A stretch of DNA of 6,610 nucleotides, from NCBI GenBank assembly GCA_030669135.1, contig DAOVEE010000105.1, positions 1-6,610 of the forward strand. The letters run 5' to 3'. Every line of letters starts with the position of its first letter. Within the stretch, counting starts at the first letter, position 1. The notes below the pieces were generated by a model. That model saw only the letters and a list, made by a program, of their open reading frames with translations, did no database searches and had not been told where the DNA came from. Below, piece after piece: positions 5,730 to 6,610 of the stretch. Origin of the DNA: Candidatus Bathyarchaeota archaeon (GTDB lineage: Archaea; Thermoproteota; Bathyarchaeia; TCS64). Position numbers and translations under genes: made by a program.

Positions 5730-6223
5730 TGAAGCTAATGGGGAGAGTCTGGAGGTACGGCCACGACGTAAACACCGACTACATCATCCCCGGCCGCTAC
5801 ATGGAGCTCACAGACCCCGACGAGATGGCTACACACGTCTTCGAGGAGCACGACCCGACGTTCAAAGACGGCGTCAGGAACGGAGACATAGTGGTCGGCG
5901 CCACCAACTTCGGGTGCGGCAGCAGCCGCGAGCACGCGCCCCTCGCCCTCAAACACTCCGGCGTCGGCTGCGTCCTAGCCGAGAGCTTCGCCCGCATCTT
6001 CTACAGGAACGCCATAAACATAGGGCTCCCCGCCCTGGAGTGCCCAGGCATCCACGACGCCGTCTCCAAAGGCGACACCGTTGAGGTCGACATCACCGGC
6101 GGAGTAGTCAGGAACCTCGACACAGGCATTGAGCTATGTTTCAACCCGCTGCCGCCGTTCATGGTGGAGGTTTTAAATGCAGGCGGGCTCGTTCCTTACC
6201 TCAACGAGACTGAGGAATGGTAG
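5726..6223 (+). CDS. leuD: 3-isopropylmalate dehydratase small subunit
   Basis: A 165-residue swivelling-domain subunit that completes the isomerase active site with LeuC. Diagnostic segments are GRVWRYGHDVNTDYIIPGRY (6-25), NFGCGSSREHAP (61-72) and SFARIFYRNAINIGLP (87-102). The length is that of archaeal LeuD proteins (about 165), shorter than bacterial LeuD (about 200). The substrate-recognition loop after the NTDYIIPGR strand reads YMEL (25-28). Methanogen LeuD has YLVY here and the homoaconitase small subunit has YLRT, so the loop matches neither exactly. The charged Glu makes the specificity less certain. The ORF begins with two ATG codons (5726 and 5729), and the ribosome binding site fits the second better. 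It overlaps leuC and directly abuts leuB. Confidence 0.93.
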   Translation: MMKLMGRVWRYGHDVNTDYIIPGRYMELTDPDEMATHVFEEHDPTFKDGVRNGDIVVGATNFGCGSSREHAPLALKHSGVGCVLAESFARIFYRNAINIGLPALECPGIHDAVSKGDTVEVDITGGVVRNLDTGIELCFNPLPPFMVEVLNAGGLVPYLNETEEW

Positions 6224-6610
6224 ATGAAATACAGTATAGCCACGATACCGGGCGACGGCATAGGCACGGAGGTCATGGCAGCCGCCGTCAAGGTCCTGGA
6301 GGCGCTCGCGGAGAAAACGGGCCTTGAGTTCGAGTTCAGCCTCCTCTACGCAGGCGACGAGCATAAGGAGAGGACGGGGGTGGCGCTCCCCCCGGAGACC
6401 GTTGAGGGAGTCAAGGCCTCGGATGCCTGCCTCTTCGCCGCCGTCGGCGACACCGCCAAGGAGGTTATCATACCGCTGAGGCAGAGGCTCAACCTATACG
6501 CAAACCTGCGGCCCGCCAAGGCGTACCCCGGCGTCCCCGCCGTCAACCCCGACGTCGACATCATGATCGTCCGCGAGAACACCGAGGGCATCTACAAGAT
6601 GATAGGCGAC
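6224..6610 (+). CDS. leuB: 3-isopropylmalate dehydrogenase, N-terminal part (cut by window edge)
   Basis: The first 129 codons of an isocitrate/isopropylmalate dehydrogenase family protein. It is open to the right edge, and the full protein is usually about 330-360 residues. It would oxidise and decarboxylate 3-isopropylmalate (or beta-methylmalate) with NAD+ in the cytosol. Visible signatures are IPGDGIG (8-14), the LRQRLNLYANLRPAKAYPG stretch (85-103), which supplies substrate-binding arginines, and VRENTEGIY (116-124). ATG 6224 follows the leuD stop TAG (6221-6223) without a gap, so it is translationally linked to leuD. No strong Shine-Dalgarno precedes it; GAGGAATGG lies just upstream. 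Homoisocitrate dehydrogenase and isocitrate dehydrogenase are family alternatives. The operon context favours the LeuB role. Confidence 0.9.
   Translation, partial: MKYSIATIPGDGIGTEVMAAAVKVLEALAEKTGLEFEFSLLYAGDEHKERTGVALPPETVEGVKASDACLFAAVGDTAKEVIIPLRQRLNLYANLRPAKAYPGVPAVNPDVDIMIVRENTEGIYKMIGD

Overview
The window looks like part of an archaeal chromosome. The genes are GC-rich, with a strong preference for C-ending codons together with frequent AGG (Arg) and ATA (Ile). Putative promoters look like archaeal TATA boxes (TTAAAT, TATATA) about 30-40 nt ahead of the start codons, which suggests leaderless or short-leader transcripts. The isopropylmalate isomerase is split into a separate ~420-residue large subunit and ~165-residue small subunit of the archaeal type. 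I cannot name the lineage from this sequence.

Layout. Positions 1-396 are mostly non-coding. They hold an AT-rich left edge, a short coding-like remnant (90-203), and copy A of an ~80-bp repeat (266-345) just ahead of a TATA box. Next come a 12-TM MFS transporter (397-1623, +), a convergent FMN-binding split-barrel protein (1627-2052, -) whose stop codon lies only 3 nt from the transporter's stop, and a small single-domain cupin (2199-2555, +) behind its own TATATA box. Positions 2556-2951 are a second gene-free stretch. It holds a T-rich probable terminator, a degenerate partial copy of the repeat, a small hairpin, copy B of the repeat (2811-2886) and another TTAAAT box.

From about 2952 to the right edge runs a tightly packed amino-acid biosynthesis operon on the + strand: a LeuA/CimA-type acyltransferase (2-isopropylmalate or (R)-citramalate synthase), LeuC, LeuD and the beginning of LeuB. 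The genes overlap by 4 nt (ATGA), overlap by 4 nt again, and then abut, so translation is probably coupled. Together the four proteins would condense acetyl-CoA with a 2-oxoacid, isomerise the product and oxidatively decarboxylate it. The result is the 2-oxoacid precursor of leucine (2-oxoisocaproate) or of isoleucine (2-oxobutyrate, by the citramalate route). Residue patterns in the first enzyme lean towards the citramalate type, but this is not settled.

Two points deserve attention. First, the conserved N-terminus of the LeuA/CimA enzyme, including its catalytic DTTLRDGEQTPG segment, lies upstream of the first in-frame ATG/GTG/TTG codon. This implies a one-base frameshift (real or a sequencing error) near 2954-2975, or a non-canonical start. 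Second, the two ~80-bp repeats both sit immediately upstream of near-identical core promoters for the transporter and the biosynthetic operon. Their spacing to the TATA box differs by about one helical turn, so the repeat may be a shared regulatory module that co-regulates a transporter and branched-chain amino-acid synthesis.
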